Shown here: piece by piece, positions 11,494-20,533 of the stretch | How the letters are laid out: each line of letters opens with the position of its first letter | How positions within the stretch are numbered: the first letter of the stretch is position 1 | Source: Oehlia diaphana | Taxonomy: Eukaryota > Glomeromycota > Glomeromycetes > Glomerales > Glomeraceae | Length of the DNA stretch: 23,960 bases | Direction of reading: 5' to 3' | Assembly (NCBI GenBank): GCA_003833135.1 | Contig: QZLH01000323.1 | Coordinates: 1-23,960, forward strand | Translations under genes and position numbers: made by a program | Notes under the pieces: generated by a model | What the model was told of the DNA's origin: nothing | The model's database searches: none | Seen by the model: only the letters and a program-made list of their open reading frames with translations

Positions 11494-11614
11494 TGGGTTC
11501 CAGTTAGAAATCTAACATGGACGCGATTATAAGTAGAAAATTACATATAAGTCAAAATTGACAAAAATACTAACTAAACTACACGCGAAAATAATCTACT
11601 CAAACCGGTGGGCA
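11494..11614 (+). repeat. 121-bp direct repeat, copy 2, starting at the gap
   Basis: The second copy begins at the first base after the Ns and is continued at 11615 by TGTATGGTGGCATTTCGT. A near copy of that continuation (17 of 18 bases) occurs upstream of copy 1 at 10758-10775. Confidence 0.9.
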
Positions 11615-11725
11615 TGTATGGTGGCATTTCGTGACATCTTAACAGTCTTTATGCTCAAAACCTGTCCAAACAATAGTAATTCATTTGATATACGAAACAT
11701 TTTTAAAAGAGAGGGCTTCCTGTAT

Positions 11726-11812
11726 ACATCAGGAAAAATACTTTATTTCCTGTCAATACATCAAGAAAAATACTTTATTTCCTGTCAATACATCAAGAAA
11801 AATACTTTCCTC
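11726..11812 (+). repeat. 32-bp tandem repeat, about 2.7 copies
   Basis: The unit starting ACATCAAGAAAAATACTTTA begins at 11726, 11758 and 11790. The first copy has one G for A change and the last breaks off after AATACTTTC. It lies in non-coding DNA just right of the gap. Confidence 0.85.
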
Positions 11813-14486
11813 GATGCCAATTTATATGTCTATGGTATCTAACTCTTAACTCTAACCTTGAACACACCTTTGAAATTTATTTAATACCATAATAATTAAT
11901 ATCATTTAATTCAACACAAATGAAGAATTTCATCATACAGTATTCATTTTTAAGTGTTTGAACCAAGAACAATAAGTGAAATCAAGTCACCAAGAGAGTC
12001 CGCCGTAAAATAATTTTCTAATGAAAAGCGATCGGCCATTACAATATTTCCGAGTACGGCGCCCCGATTGAGTCTCGTTTTGAGCAAACTTACTAATGAG
12101 ACTAATACTACACCTCAGGATTTGCCACTGTTAACAACTTCGGTGGATAATATGCACAAATTCCGCTTAATGAATCAGACCTGCAGAAATTGATATCGCC
12201 ATCAGCTGGACATTGTTTCTTGACTATGCTTCATCAAATTACATAATGGAATGAATTTATTGAGTATTCTTTAACGGTAGAAACAAAAGATAATCTGCTA
12301 CGCTTTAACGAATACTCGATTTGAATTAGATTTAAGATTTTATTTTTAAATGTTAAATTTTATTAAATACAAAAAACCAATAATCGAAGAAAGGGACAAA
12401 AGAAAGCGTTATTGGAATTAAATTCTAATAATCTTTGATTATTAGTTTCTCCATGATTGATCAAAGATGCAGACAAAATGCTTGAATTATTTCCTTCAGT
12501 CTGTGAAAAAACTATATGTTATGATAATGAGATACAAAACTTGATTGGGGTTTTCTCAATGATCTGTTAATTATGGGCAGTGATAAAGGTGTTGAAACAC
12601 ATCTTCATATGGATCAACAGCGAAATTTTACTTTCAAAAGTATATTTCAATGAAAAAGAAATCGAACGTAACCTTAATTTTCCAACCGTTTCAGGTCTTT
12701 CCGTTTCTAAGCTTTTTGAAATATTAATTTTATTGTCTCAAAAGACAGATCTCATGATTAGAACCTCTTGTTCAACGAGAGTTTGGTATGCGGGAGGCGG
12801 GGAGGGGTTTCAAAAGGAAAAGGGTTTAGTAAGATTTTAAAATGTAGGAAATGAGTGGGTAAAAAAGTCATATATTTCTTGGTTACGGGTTATTTGTATT
12901 ATTTATTTTTATGTAACTCTCTTTGGAGATAAATCGTATATTTCGCTTGCAATCATCTATCATTTTTTCATTTTGTCATTTTTCACTTCTTTGAAAAATT
13001 AATAAAGTTCTCTCATATTGAGCCTTATTAATAACTTTAGTATATTTGTGATTTTATCATTTCGTCATTTGTTTGCAAAATCACTTAAATTTTTATTACT
13101 TCAAATATGCAGTACAATTTTTTTACATTACAAAAAGTAGTTTTAGATTTAAATGATTTAAACGTAATTTTTATCATGCAATAGTTTCTGGCACTTTATA
13201 CAACTACATTTGACGGAATATAGCCTGCTGTATATCATACAAATCTATTACTACGTTGGCTTGTAATGGATACGGAGGCCCATATAGTCACACCGCATAA
13301 TCACGACTCCCTTATAAGAAGAACATTTACATTAATCCCAAGTTACTAATAAACAAATTAAAAAAACCTTCCCTTTAATCACATTATGTATAATTTTTAT
13401 AATCACACCATTTTTTTTGTCCTGAAGGGTATGACTATATGGGAGGACGACTGAATATGCAATTCAATGTACGCATCCCTCTTGCCGAAGCAGCCGTTAT
13501 ATGGTCTCTAGCGATCATCTCAAACTCACATCCTTCTTCATTGATCCTTGACTACTAACATCTTGAACAATATTCTCCTCCATTCGTCCCCATGCAATTA
13601 ATACAAGACCATTATCCCAACTGTGTGAATTTCTATTAAGAATAAAATATATAGTGATGAATACTTTTATAGCACAGGCAGGAAAAAATATACTGATGAC
13701 TTCTACGTCGACAATATTTGTAACACTATTAAAATATAAGGAAACTAGTCAGCTAGGTAAATGGAAAAATGGTGTAGTTTCACAATAATTACGGTTAAGT
13801 GGCGCAAGGGTTGTCCATTTATATTTCGTTTGCGATTGGAAGGCCACAGTTTGATAACTATTACGTCTTCAACTTTATCTGGAAGTAGCCAGAAATTATT
13901 AACTTGTCAGTTTATACTCGCGAGCCTGCTACTTCGCAAACAATCGTGGATCAAGGATTACCCTACAATCAATTACAAATTTAGATTAAAAAATACTTTA
14001 TATCCTGATGAAATACGATACAGCTGGATCACGTGGGTTAGGAGTCTGGTGATATCACCACTTGTACAACTGGGCCTAGTTACTCGCTCTACGATACGTA
14101 GATAAGTTTCTCCTCCTCCTACGATCGTGATGCGTTTCTAAAATCGATCAAATTGATCAAATTTAAAATATGAACATAATAATAATTATAGAAATTTATT
14201 ATAATATAATTACCCGGCCTCCCAAAATAAAAATAAAATAAAAAAGATAATAAAAAAAAAACGCTAAATAGAATAAATAGAATAGAGAGAGTAATTAAGA
14301 CATACATGATCTTGTAATATTATAAACTTGGTTTAAAGGACAAAGGCGGTTCTAAGTTGATAAGAAATTCGGTGTGTGCAACTTCGTGATCAGTTCAACA
14401 ACAATAACAACGCCATTGTTCAATTCTCAAAATTTCCATCGCACATTATTTCACATTTCTAGTCAACCGCAAGAGTAATCTAAACA

Positions 14487-14666
14487 ATGATAAATACCTA
14501 TTTTCATCAATATCTACATCGTCTCCCCCTCGTTAATACAGTAATGACATCATCATCGGCAGAATTAATAAGCTCCATCAACGTATCTTCATTAACCGAA
14601 CTTGCAGAAAGTGAGGAAAGTTTCCTCGTTATACACATACTGCTCAAATTACAGTATAATATGTAG
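14487..14666 (+). CDS. small hypothetical ORF, 59 aa
   Basis: ATG at 14487 runs to TAG at 14664-14666. The second half is serine- and glutamate-rich (MTSSSAELISSINVSS, then LTELAESEESF), which reads as more protein-like than the neighbouring frames. Upstream, a different frame (about 14392-14477) also reads as a plausible Ser/Thr-rich peptide, so this may be the remains of a spliced or broken gene. No family is recognised, and it may not be expressed. Confidence 0.2.
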   Translation: MINTYFHQYLHRLPLVNTVMTSSSAELISSINVSSLTELAESEESFLVIHILLKLQYNM

Positions 14667-14859
14667 GTTCATCAGAAGAATATGTTAACATGTTTAATTA
14701 ATAATTTGGATGAAATGAAAAGACATTAAATCGTTTATTGTTTCATGGTTTTTCTTTTGAAAAATAAGAATATAATGACATCAATAAATTTTTTATTTTT
14801 TGCTTTTTCATCGTACACGTGTTTAGTATGACATCACTCGCATATTATCATGATCCTCT

Positions 14860-14873
14860 GTGCACCGGTGCAC
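14860..14873. promoter_or_regulatory. 14-bp GC-rich perfect palindrome
   Basis: GTGCACCGGTGCAC is a perfect inverted repeat in an otherwise AT-rich stretch, followed directly by GTG so that a CACGTG E-box overlaps its right end. A second CACGTG lies nearby at about 14816-14821. It could be a binding site for a dimeric factor, but no gene start is close. Confidence 0.35.
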
Positions 14874-15655
14874 GTGTTCAGTTATAAAGCTGAAATTAAG
14901 GAATAAAGTTGCTTCAGAAAAAGTCTTGCTAAATGCTAAATTCAGCTATTAGAAAAATTGTTTGTTCATGATCTAATCTAAAATACCTTGGCTTGTATTA
15001 GAGACATTATTGGTCCGTGAGTGATGAGAAGCTGGCATTCTAGAATATGTACATTTTTTTGTTTCATTCTGTTCAAAGTAATCACTGTCAAACTCGGTTG
15101 AATAAAAACTCTGAATTGAGCAAAAAATTTATATTTCATTAATTATCAAATTATTTGATACTATCAAAGAGCACCTTTGCTCTCATAATCTGATTCATTC
15201 GTACCGCTATAATTTATTTTCATATTATTCCATTTCGCCTCATATTTGTTGCTTAATGTGTGATAATAAAGGTGTTTCGATTTTTCATCACCGGGTGTAT
15301 GTACGATACTATGATGCTGCAAACTTTTTGTTTACAAATATTTATCAGAGATATACAACAAGAAGAGTGATTTTGGAACACAATAAAATCAATCAATCAC
15401 AGTTATGCAAGTTTGATTGGTTTCGTTTTATTTTTTATTTTACTTGCACAAGACAGATAAAAGATGCATTTCATCTTTGCAGTAGGTCTAATGATGTCCT
15501 TCACTTGTTGATCTTATAAGTTCGTCGCCTTTTTATAATGACATCTTGTATTCGTTACTATGTGATCGGCAAATAATTTTAAAAATTTTTGATATTTTTA
15601 CGTAAATCATACATGTTAATAGAGATATTCCACAATTATATAGCAAGTTTTATTA

Positions 15656-17114
15656 TTATCTTGTATGAGAGAATACATTAGAATATTTTTTATATTGTTG
15701 TATTAGTAAATTCTTCATTGCATACATCGATGGCTGATTCATCGGTGTCAAAATTGGTTTGTTTAGACAGTTTGGTGAGTAAATAATATCATTGGCAAAA
15801 TTATTAGTCGGTCTCTTATATAAAAATTTATATTTAAGAAGTGAATCAACTTTACTTTTACCAATTAATTTGACTAAATCATGTTCAAAAATAAATTCTT
15901 TATGACTCTCCACAATGGCTTTAATGGTATTAGTGAAATCGGATTCATTCCAAAGTGGGGCATGAGTATTTCTTGCTAAATTAGCTAAATTAAGAGCTTC
16001 AGGGTAAAGACCATATCTTAACCGATCATATTCTTGCTGGTATACGGAAAATTCTGTTGAATAATTTTTATTAGCATTCAAGTCATTAAAGTCAATAGGA
16101 ATACCAATTCTAAAAAGAAAGTTCAATACATACTTTCGAAATCTCCTTTGTGAATTTCGTATTCATCAACAAACTGATTAATAATAAACATGCGTGTACC
16201 GGTGATTTCGGAAATGTAATTAAATTTACCTTCAAGTTCTTTACGAACCTTAGAATCTGTTCCGGGTAACAAATATTATCATATAAGTACTATAATTTTT
16301 TTTTTTTTTTTTTTATAATTTAAAAAGTTTAATAAGAAATGTACCATGTCGGGGAAGAACGTGCTTTTCAAGGAATTCTTCAGCTTCATCTCTGCATAAA
16401 TCACCAACAACATATGGAGTTACGTGTGAAATATCCAACACTACCAGTAAAACAATGTGAATATGTAGAAAAATTTCACTACCAAATACGATTATCAAAT
16501 AAATTTACTTTGTGTAATCCAGTCTAAAAATAATGAATCAGAAGTGATTAGCACTATAGGTCTTGTTTTGTAATTTTTACCAGCCAATCAAGAAATGACA
16601 CAAGAATAATTTCTCCTTCCTTTGAACTACCAAGTTGGCTGAACTTGTTTACTTCGTCAATAATTAAAATTGGCAGTTGTTCATTTTGTCCTTTCCAACT
16701 TGAAAAAAAACCATCACCAATAATATTAAGTAATTTAATAATATCTTTAGCAGTCTTTTCAGGATAATCATGTCTTTCTGATAACTTATAGTTAAAAAAT
16801 GAGTCAAATTGACAGATAAGTGAATTGTACAAGCTCGTTGGTGTGTTAAAATGTCCACCACGGCAGTCAATAAACAGAGGTTTGAAATTATCTCTGCTCA
16901 CTACTTCGCGGACTAAAGTTGTTTTCCCGGTGTTTGGAGGTCCTAAGATGACGTTAATTCGTGGAACTTCATAGTTAAATACTTTCTCGAACTCAGTGAG
17001 TTCTCTCTTTCGGCTAAAAAATGCTTTTTCAGGATCACTAAACGTCGTAAAGCGAACGACACGATTGTTTTTAAGTGCAGTTGGTAAACGTCTTAAAGAT
17101 TTAGTTACGAACAT
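15656..17114 (-). CDS. archaeal-type P-loop ATPase, four exons, frameshifted in exon 1
   Basis: Minus-strand exons are 17114-16509, 16440-16345, 16256-16134 and 16053-15656, with introns of 68, 88 and 80 nt. Residues 58-65 are the Walker A motif GPPNTGKT, 146-153 the Walker B LPILIIDE, and a sensor-1-like VLITSDS follows. This is the AAA+/STAND archaeal ATPase type (Pfam ATPase_2). The N-terminus (MFVTKSLRRLPTALKNNRVV) is basic, hydrophobic and nearly acid-free, like a mitochondrial presequence. Exon 1 in the ATG frame stops at 16554-16556, while the sensor-1 segment and all later exons fit a frame needing exactly one extra base between about 16556 and 16582. That means a one-base loss, either a sequencing error or a recent pseudogene. 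With the base restored the length would be 407 aa. Substrate is unknown. Exon joins are inferred from frame and splice sites. Confidence 0.7.
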
Positions 17115-17580
17115 AATTCTTTGAATCTTAAAGGAAAATTCTCACATACTGTACATACTGTATATACAAAATAACAATTTGATTATCATCGTGATTAATT
17201 GTACAGCAAGTTTGCGTAATATAATATTTTTTTTTTTTATAAGGTTAGATAATAAACATAACAAACGGAATTTTAATATATAGATAATGATTATGGTATG
17301 TTTTATTGAAAGGATGTACAAATAGAGCATAAATGCTGTTTTTTTTTTACTAAATATTCCGATATTTGCATAATAGGGTATAATGCGTTATTATTGACGT
17401 CAAGTTACTCGTTTGACCGAGTGTCCCGTGACATAAAAAACTGTAAATTCATTAATAGATATTGCCCTTTCATCGGAGCATTCACCTAAAAAATTCAGCA
17501 TTTACACAATATTCTGATGTATTTATTTTTATTGAAAAAAAAAAAAATAGATAAAAATAAAAATAAAAATAGATAATATC
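17115..17580. other. spacer between the ATPase and DJ-1 genes
   Basis: These 466 bp must hold the ATPase promoter and the DJ-1 gene 3' region. On the minus strand, AATAAA occurs at 17528-17533 and 17522-17527, about 50 bp after the DJ-1 stop, and is a plausible polyadenylation signal. An AAAAT-type microsatellite is at about 17552-17576. I see nothing else. Confidence 0.5.
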
Positions 17581-18498
17581 CTAAATTTTTTCACCGAATG
17601 GATCCCAATTAGGATCGGTATGCCAGTCGTATTCGGTTTTTAATGCTACGTCATTAGCAACCTTCCTTCCATATACATCAGAAATAAACCCAAGTGCCAT
17701 ATCCATTCCTTTATAAAAAAAATGACAATCATTGTTATTATTTATTTTTAAATAATAAAATTTGAAAAAAGAAAAAAAAAGAAATAACGCATACCAGCAG
17801 ATACTTTATAAAAAAAAAAATTTTTAAATTAAAAAATATTAAATAGAGAAATTTTAGTTTATATCAAAGAATCTAACATAGTAACTGTACCTCCACTGGA
17901 AGTATAAATTTTTCCATCTACAACCCATCTAGCCTTCTTTTTCCATAAAACATTTGGTCCTATAATATATATTAAAATGAATTTAAACACATCACAATAA
18001 AAAATTTGATTTATTCGTACCTTGAGAAGTCACCCATTGCCAAGCAAGTTTATTTGTGGTAGCTTTTTTTCCATCTAATAAACCAGTTTTAGCAACTAAT
18101 CCAGCACCAGTACATACGACTAAAACGTATTTTACTTTGGGTATTTGGTTTTTAATAAATTCCAAGAGAACAGGATTATTAACTTCCTTTCTAGTTCCCA
18201 TACCGCCTAGTAAGATTTAATTGGATAAATTAATTAACAAATGATAAATAAGATAATATATAAAAAACACAATCTTTGTACCTGGGACAAATAATATATC
18301 AAATTCAGGACAATTTCCAAAATTATATTCGGTATAATTTCCAATTTTAGAACCGGATTTTATTTTATCTCCATGTTGAGAAATCATGAGAATGTTTACA
18401 TTTTCTAATGCTCCAAACATGCGTAATGGACCATTCACATCTAACAAATCATATTCCGGGAACAAAATTGCACCGATTGTTAATTTATCTTTGGACAT
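17581..18498 (-). CDS. DJ-1/PfpI (ThiJ) family protein, five exons, 202 aa
   Basis: Minus-strand exons are 18498-18282, 18206-18021, 17959-17891, 17803-17795 and 17708-17581, total 609 nt. All junctions are GT-AG in phase 1. The protein begins with the flavodoxin-like strand ILFPEYDLLDVNGP. It has the nucleophile elbow VVCTGAG with Cys104 and the downstream LLDGKKATTNK, then NVLWKKKARWVVDGKIYTSS and GVSAGMDMALGFISDVYG. This fits the fungal class I glutamine-amidotransferase-like DJ-1/PfpI group, whose members include glyoxalases, chaperones and proteins of unknown activity. The ATTHW His of PfpI-like proteins is Asn124 here, a variant I recall from fungal relatives, so classic Cys-His catalysis is doubtful. 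Exon 4 is only 9 nt and supplies V-S-A. No signal peptide is seen, so it is probably cytosolic. Confidence 0.92.
17795..17803 (-). other. 9-nt micro-exon (exon 4 of the DJ-1/PfpI gene)
   Basis: Read on the minus strand, TATCTGCTG is preceded by ATAAAG and followed by GTATGC. Joining exon 3 (ends AGTGGAG), this exon and exon 5 (starts GAATGGAT) produces SSGVSAGMDM, the conserved family motif. Skipping it would remove three residues in frame. Confidence 0.85.
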
Positions 18499-19251
18499 TT
18501 TTTTTAGGAAGAAAATTGTTTCTAAAAAATTTCCGTACTATTATAGTTCATTAAACAAAGTTGAACAAAATATTGTTTAATTTGATAAATAAATAAAAAT
18601 TCGGATAAACAATACTAGCTAATCCGATATATTGGGATTGGCAATCAAAAGTCACAAAAGTCAATAAAAAAGAACCGAAAAAATTTGGTCGATAAACTTC
18701 CCCCCCACGAATTTGATATTATATATTATATGTATTATATGTGTGTGAGACAATAATTATTCTATAAATGGAGTACAATATTAATGAAGCGCAGAACCAT
18801 TCTTAATATTGTTCTTTGTTAGTTAATATTAATTTCTTTCAACTTTAAAAAAAAAAAATGAAACAATTAAAAAATTAATATAAACAATTTCACAAATTTG
18901 ATCACTGTCGAGTAACTTGAATGACAAAAAAAACTTCTATTAACAATATATATCATATTGAAAGATGTTGTGTAATCTATTATTTTTATCTTTCTTTCAT
19001 TTACTAAAAATGTGATTGCATCATTAATTGTGTAATAAGGGGGTACGAACAAGGAAGGAATGTATTGTTGAAATTTTTGTTTGAAATTTTTGTTGAAATT
19101 TTTTATATATATAGACAACGTTTTTCGTTGTTTGTTAATTGCATAATTTGTAAATTTTATGAAGTTAATAAAATAAAGAATAAAAAAAAAAAGATAATTT
19201 TTCTTTGTAAATATTTTTGTTTTTTTTTCTTTTTTTTTAAAAAAAAAGAAA

Positions 19252-19252
<1 letters not shown>

Positions 19253-19293
<41 letters not shown>
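19253..19293 (+). repeat. 41-base poly(A) run
   Basis: Uninterrupted A from 19253 to 19293, preceded by T-rich and A-rich runs at about 19215-19251. Long poly(dA:dT) tracts exclude nucleosomes in fungal promoters. Its true length is uncertain because such runs are hard to sequence. Confidence 0.8.
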
Positions 19294-19296
<3 letters not shown>

Positions 19297-19328
19297 AAAT
19301 AAAAAGTAAAATAAAATAATTTAATTTC

Positions 19329-19348
19329 CGTTAATACCGGTATTAACG
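19329..19348. promoter_or_regulatory. 20-bp perfect palindrome, candidate operator
   Basis: CGTTAATACCGGTATTAACG is a perfect inverted repeat ending 54 bp before the ATG at 19403. Its CCGG centre stands out in an AT-rich promoter. The size and symmetry suit a dimeric transcription factor, and a short cruciform is also possible. The role is inferred. Confidence 0.5.
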
Positions 19349-19402
19349 ATCATACATACTTTTATACCTTTATACATACACACCTTTTTTCTCGTATCAA
19401 AA

Positions 19403-20086
19403 ATGGGAGGAAAAGTTTCTTCATACAAAAATAAATCATTTAACTGGACAAAACAACGAAAGAAACGTTCAGCTCTTTTCACAAGATTTCTTAGTGTGCT
19501 TCTTTATACAAAAAATCATGATCTAATTCCAAATTCAATACTTTTGGATGATATTCCATTTCCTACCAGTACAGAAAATTGGACAGCCCGAGAATATAAT
19601 ATTTGGTCATCATTATTAAACGTATTAGAAATTCGTTCTAATTACGGTAAAATAAACAAAGTTGAATTAAATGGAAAAAATTATATTGAATTGAAATTTG
19701 TTAATGAAATTTATGATGGTGGATTAAATACTTTGATCGATTATTTAAGAAATGATGATTATTATTGGAAAAAATCTCAAAATGTTTTAGGAGAAAATTT
19801 TCAATCAAATTTTATTATACCTAGAAGACCTTTATCTCCTGTTTCTTTTTATAGTGATTATTCTTTAGATATTTATGATAATTTGGATATTCTTGATGAT
19901 ATCAATAATGATATCATTTCTTTTGAAAAAGTTGATGAATTATTAATTAGATTTCAATTACAAAAAGATAAATTTGGAATGTTTAGTAAAGGGAAGAATA
20001 AATCTGTTAGTAATATTTGGATTTGGAAAAAATCAAATAGAGATAGTGGAATTGGTGAAATATCGGTTATAAATTTTGAAAATTAA
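19403..20086 (+). CDS. unrecognised 227-aa protein with N-myristoylation signal
   Basis: A single open frame without introns. The N-terminus MGGKVSSYKNKS has Gly2 and Ser6, the classical N-myristoyltransferase recognition pattern, followed by a basic cluster (TKQRKKRS, residues 16-23). Myristate plus a basic patch usually places a protein on the inner face of a membrane. The rest is soluble-looking, with aromatic and acidic stretches (for example YSDYSLDIYDNLDILDD) and PRRPLSPVS, a likely phosphorylation site. I recognise no domain. It is divergent from the DJ-1 gene and convergent with the duplicated-domain gene. The ATG is supported by the myristoylation context and the lack of upstream in-frame coding. 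Membrane targeting is inferred from the motif. Confidence 0.75.
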   Translation: MGGKVSSYKNKSFNWTKQRKKRSALFTRFLSVLLYTKNHDLIPNSILLDDIPFPTSTENWTAREYNIWSSLLNVLEIRSNYGKINKVELNGKNYIELKFVNEIYDGGLNTLIDYLRNDDYYWKKSQNVLGENFQSNFIIPRRPLSPVSFYSDYSLDIYDNLDILDDINNDIISFEKVDELLIRFQLQKDKFGMFSKGKNKSVSNIWIWKKSNRDSGIGEISVINFEN

Positions 20087-20191
20087 AAAAAAATTCACAA
20101 CTCTTTTTGATTCTTTTATATCTTTAATTGTAATTATAATTTTTGTATTTAGTAAAAAAAAAAACAATTTTATTTTTTTTTGTAAATTTTT

Positions 20192-20197
20192 AATAAA
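20192..20197 (+). terminator. candidate polyadenylation signal of the 227-aa protein gene
   Basis: AATAAA lies about 105 bp after the stop codon at 20086 and overlaps a second copy a few bases on. The context is AT-rich, so specificity is low. Confidence 0.4.
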
Positions 20198-20533
20198 TAA
20201 TAAATAGAAATTCTTTCGTATCAAGAATTAATTGGTTTTTTTTTGATCTACCCAATCCCATTCGGGTATCGATTGACATTATAAATTATCATATTTGAGT
20301 GAATAGTGTGCGGTTGATATTTAATGGGATTTATGGCATACAAGAACTACGTGTAATTTGATCCAGTGATCACTAACTGAGTGGCAGAATTTATCTTTTC
20401 GATCATGAAAAATCAGAAGAAGCTACTACAAAACGTTACTAGATGAAGTCTTAACAATCTTAAAGTAATTATTTGGTACGAAATACTATATACAATAGAT
20501 TAGATTATTATCTGATAATTTTCAGGTGATTAA
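20198..20533. other. short intergenic stretch between convergent genes
   Basis: It should hold the 3' untranslated regions of the two convergent genes. I see no gene and no distinctive structure. Confidence 0.5.

Larger units (their letters stand above)
11813..15655. other. gene-free region, right part
   Basis: No gene that I can support. Open frames at 12580-12840, 13761-14105 and 15256-15519 (plus) give proteins without recognisable motifs or splice context. A 14-bp palindrome is at 14860-14873, a small frame at 14487-14666 and a repeat match at about 13296-13326. As in 8942-10784, composition and patchy short frames suggest decayed transposable elements, but I could not name an element. 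Confidence 0.45.
18499..19402. promoter_or_regulatory. divergent intergenic region between the DJ-1 gene and the myristoylated-protein gene
   Basis: 904 bp separate two genes transcribed away from each other, so promoters for both should lie here. It contains an A41 run (19253-19293) preceded by T- and A-runs that could fold back, and a 20-bp perfect palindrome at 19329-19348. Open frames in it are short and homopolymer-based and are not credited. Confidence 0.55.

Noticed and set aside
10849..11532. Open frames spanning the N gap
   Set aside because: They exist only because undetermined bases contain no stop codons.
16054..16126. Start of ATPase exon 4 at the ATG near 16126 or at the TTTTTAG acceptor near 16110
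   Set aside because: The phase does not fit exon 3. The acceptor at 16054-16055 after a GCTAATAA branch-like site keeps the frame and is preferred.
16555..16583. A 27-nt GT-AG intron that would bridge the frames in the ATPase
   Set aside because: It is much shorter than every other intron here (60-385 nt) and the joined frame does not lead into the sensor-1 segment. A 57-nt alternative ending at TTTTTAG also leaves later exons out of frame.
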